Assembly (NCBI GenBank): GCA_020438185.1
Contig: JAGQVC010000056.1
Span: forward strand, 1 to 8,307
DNA from: Bacteroidota bacterium
GTDB lineage: Bacteria > Bacteroidota > Bacteroidia > M30B66
Reading direction: 5' to 3'
Length of the DNA stretch: 8,307 bases
Shown here piece after piece: positions 6,971-8,307 of this stretch. The translations under genes were made by a program, and so were the position numbers. Each line of letters starts with the position of its first letter. The first letter of the stretch is position 1. Below the pieces are notes generated by a model. That model saw only the letters and a list, made by a program, of their open reading frames with translations. It had not been told where the DNA came from and made no database searches.

Positions 6971-8307
6971 AATACCGCAAACCAGGTCGGCCAGCGACTG
7001 CATATCTGTATAAGGTGCTGTAAGTACATGTTGCACACCCAGTTTTTTTAGCTCTGCGGCAGTTGAATCGCCAATTGCAACGGCAATTCCTGTAAATGGC
7101 GGCCCGTCCTTTAATGCTGCTTTGGCCAGCGCCGGGCTTGTAAACACGGCAATATCTGCCTGCGGCATGATGAAATCAGGATTAGGAAGCTTGCGGTAAA
7201 TAATCTGTTCGTGAATTACCGCCTCGCCGGCAATTAATTGCTGAATGTTGCGCAGACTGTCTTCTCCGATTGGAAAGAACACCTCGGTGCCTTTTGCTTT
7301 TTCAATAAACTGTTTTGCTGTTTCTTCCAGCAGGCCTCCTCCTCCCGTAAACGAAGGAATTATCCCGTAAGCACTGAGGGCTTCGGCTGTTCCTGAACCC
7401 AAAGCCGCAACAGATGTTACGGCCGGAACAATAAGATCCTGCGAAAAGAAATGTTCAACTCCGGCCGGACTGCTGAAAAAAATCCATTCCGTAAACGGAA
7501 GGTGAGAAATTTCAATGGTTTCGGTAATCAACGGTGATTGGGCATGCACACTGAACCCGAAGTTTTGAGCCTGCTTTATAAATCCGGTAGCCTGCCCGGG
7601 TTCGCGGCTCAGAAACACGCTTCGGTTTTCGGTTTGAGATAGCCGTTCCAAAATGCGGGCGCTTAATTCAACCGGGTTCTTACCCAACATGTAAAATCGC
7701 CTGTAAGGACTGCCATCCAAAGGCTTGAGTGAAGTCCATGACCGGTAACCGCCTGCAGATTTTTCGCAATAAACGCCCAACGGAAGCTGGCATCCGCCGT
7801 CGAGGCGATTTAAAACACTGCGCTCAACCGATATGCAATCCTGCACATCGGCGTGATGCAAAGCCGAAAGAACTTCTTTAATTTCTGTATCGTTTTCACG
7901 AACCTGAAAAGCCAGAACACCCTGTGCGGGTGCCGGTATAAACAGGTTAGCCGGTATTTCCGAAACTTTAAGCCCTTCGGGCTGAAGGTTGAGCCGCTTC
8001 AATCCTGCTGTTGCCAGCAAAATGGCATCATACTGACCATCAAGCAATTTTTGAATCCGGGTTGGGACGTTTCCTCTCAAATCGGCAGTTTCCAGATCAG
8101 GTCTGAAAAACAGTAACTGGCTTTTTCTCCTTCCGGAGGAAGTCCCCACGATTGCGGCTTTTTTCAATCCGAATTTCTCCCGGGCATCGAAAGCTTCCGG
8201 TCTTATTAAAAGGGTTTCAGTACTCACTTCGCGATACGAAACGGCGGCAATGGTTAAGCCTTCGTGATTGGTTGTCGGCAAATCTTTGTGCGAATGCACA
8301 GCCAGGT
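6962..8307 (-). CDS. hemC-hemD: HemC-HemD fusion: hydroxymethylbilane synthase / uroporphyrinogen-III synthase (5' end beyond window)
   Basis: One open frame encodes two consecutive steps of heme biosynthesis: HemC joins four porphobilinogens into hydroxymethylbilane, and HemD closes and isomerises it to uroporphyrinogen III. The gene enters from the right edge at LAVHSHKDLPT, which is internal to HemC, so a GTG at 8299 is a valine codon, not a start; about 75-80 residues are missing by comparison with E. coli HemC. Counting that valine as 1, HemC shows VHSHKDLP (catalytic Asp at 6), GTSSGRRKSQL (52-62), LRGNVPTR (74-81), LATAGLKRL (95-103), PAPAQGVLAF (122-131) and LDGGCQLPLG (166-175), where C170 anchors the dipyrromethane cofactor. 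HemC ends near 223. The HemD part, about 220 residues, shows VFLSREPG (228-235), EWIFFSSPAGVEHFF (271-285), VAALGSGTAEAL (297-308), FFPIGEDSLR (341-350) and VFTSPALA (385-392). No internal stop or frameshift lies between them. Its tail overlaps the M20D gene. Confidence 0.92.
   Translation of the reverse strand, partial: LAVHSHKDLPTTNHEGLTIAAVSYREVSTETLLIRPEAFDAREKFGLKKAAIVGTSSGRRKSQLLFFRPDLETADLRGNVPTRIQKLLDGQYDAILLATAGLKRLNLQPEGLKVSEIPANLFIPAPAQGVLAFQVRENDTEIKEVLSALHHADVQDCISVERSVLNRLDGGCQLPLGVYCEKSAGGYRSWTSLKPLDGSPYRRFYMLGKNPVELSARILERLSQTENRSVFLSREPGQATGFIKQAQNFGFSVHAQSPLITETIEISHLPFTEWIFFSSPAGVEHFFSQDLIVPAVTSVAALGSGTAEALSAYGIIPSFTGGGGLLEETAKQFIEKAKGTEVFFPIGEDSLRNIQQLIAGEAVIHEQIIYRKLPNPDFIMPQADIAVFTSPALAKAALKDGPPFTGIAVAIGDSTAAELKKLGVQHVLTAPYTDMQSLADLVCGISV

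Noticed and set aside
8297..8299. GTG at 8299 as the start of the heme gene
   Set aside because: The codon is the Val of the conserved LAVHSxKDLPT segment inside HemC, and the frame continues open to the window edge, so the real start is outside.
1..8307. Search for CRISPR arrays, insertion sequences, tRNA or rRNA genes, and defence or toxin-antitoxin genes
   Set aside because: No direct repeat arrays, transposase-like reading frames, terminal inverted repeats or RNA gene signatures were seen; coding genes account for nearly all of the window.

Overview
The window looks like chromosomal DNA of a Bacteroidota (Bacteroidetes) bacterium. Three things support this: start codons without Shine-Dalgarno sequences, promoter-like TTTG / TAnnTTTG elements, and gene products with Bacteroidota character, including a secreted protein that joins a TolB-like propeller to an Omp85-type barrel. 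It is gene-dense housekeeping and accessory-metabolism sequence. I see no mobile element, CRISPR array, tRNA, rRNA or phage gene, and no gene-free stretch over 300 bases.

Positions 1-1431 (minus strand) hold two consecutive steps of tyrosine/phenylalanine breakdown. hmgA (homogentisate 1,2-dioxygenase) is followed after 21 bases by the start of hpd (4-hydroxyphenylpyruvate dioxygenase), which runs off the left edge. Hpd makes homogentisate and HmgA opens its ring, so the pair forms a catabolic operon with a plausible promoter just upstream of hmgA. Positions 1546-2184 (minus) encode a glyoxalase-II-like metallo-beta-lactamase-fold hydrolase.

A 54-base divergent gap separates this hydrolase from a plus-strand run of three genes that touch or overlap (2239-6970). 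The first encodes a 1052-residue exported protein with a degenerate gluzincin-peptidase-like region, a TolB-like propeller and a C-terminal Omp85-type outer-membrane barrel. The second encodes a half-length TauE/SafE membrane protein, and the third an M20D amidohydrolase. Their stop/start overlaps suggest one transcript, although the products have no obvious shared pathway.

Positions 6962-8307 (minus) hold the 3' part of a heme-biosynthesis gene. It fuses hydroxymethylbilane synthase (HemC) to uroporphyrinogen-III synthase (HemD) in one frame, and its start lies beyond the right edge. Its last 9 bases overlap the end of the M20D gene tail to tail.

The most unusual items are the apparently dead metallopeptidase region in the propeller-barrel protein, the HemC-HemD fusion and the single-repeat TauE/SafE protein. 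I found no clear evidence of a wholly new multi-gene system.
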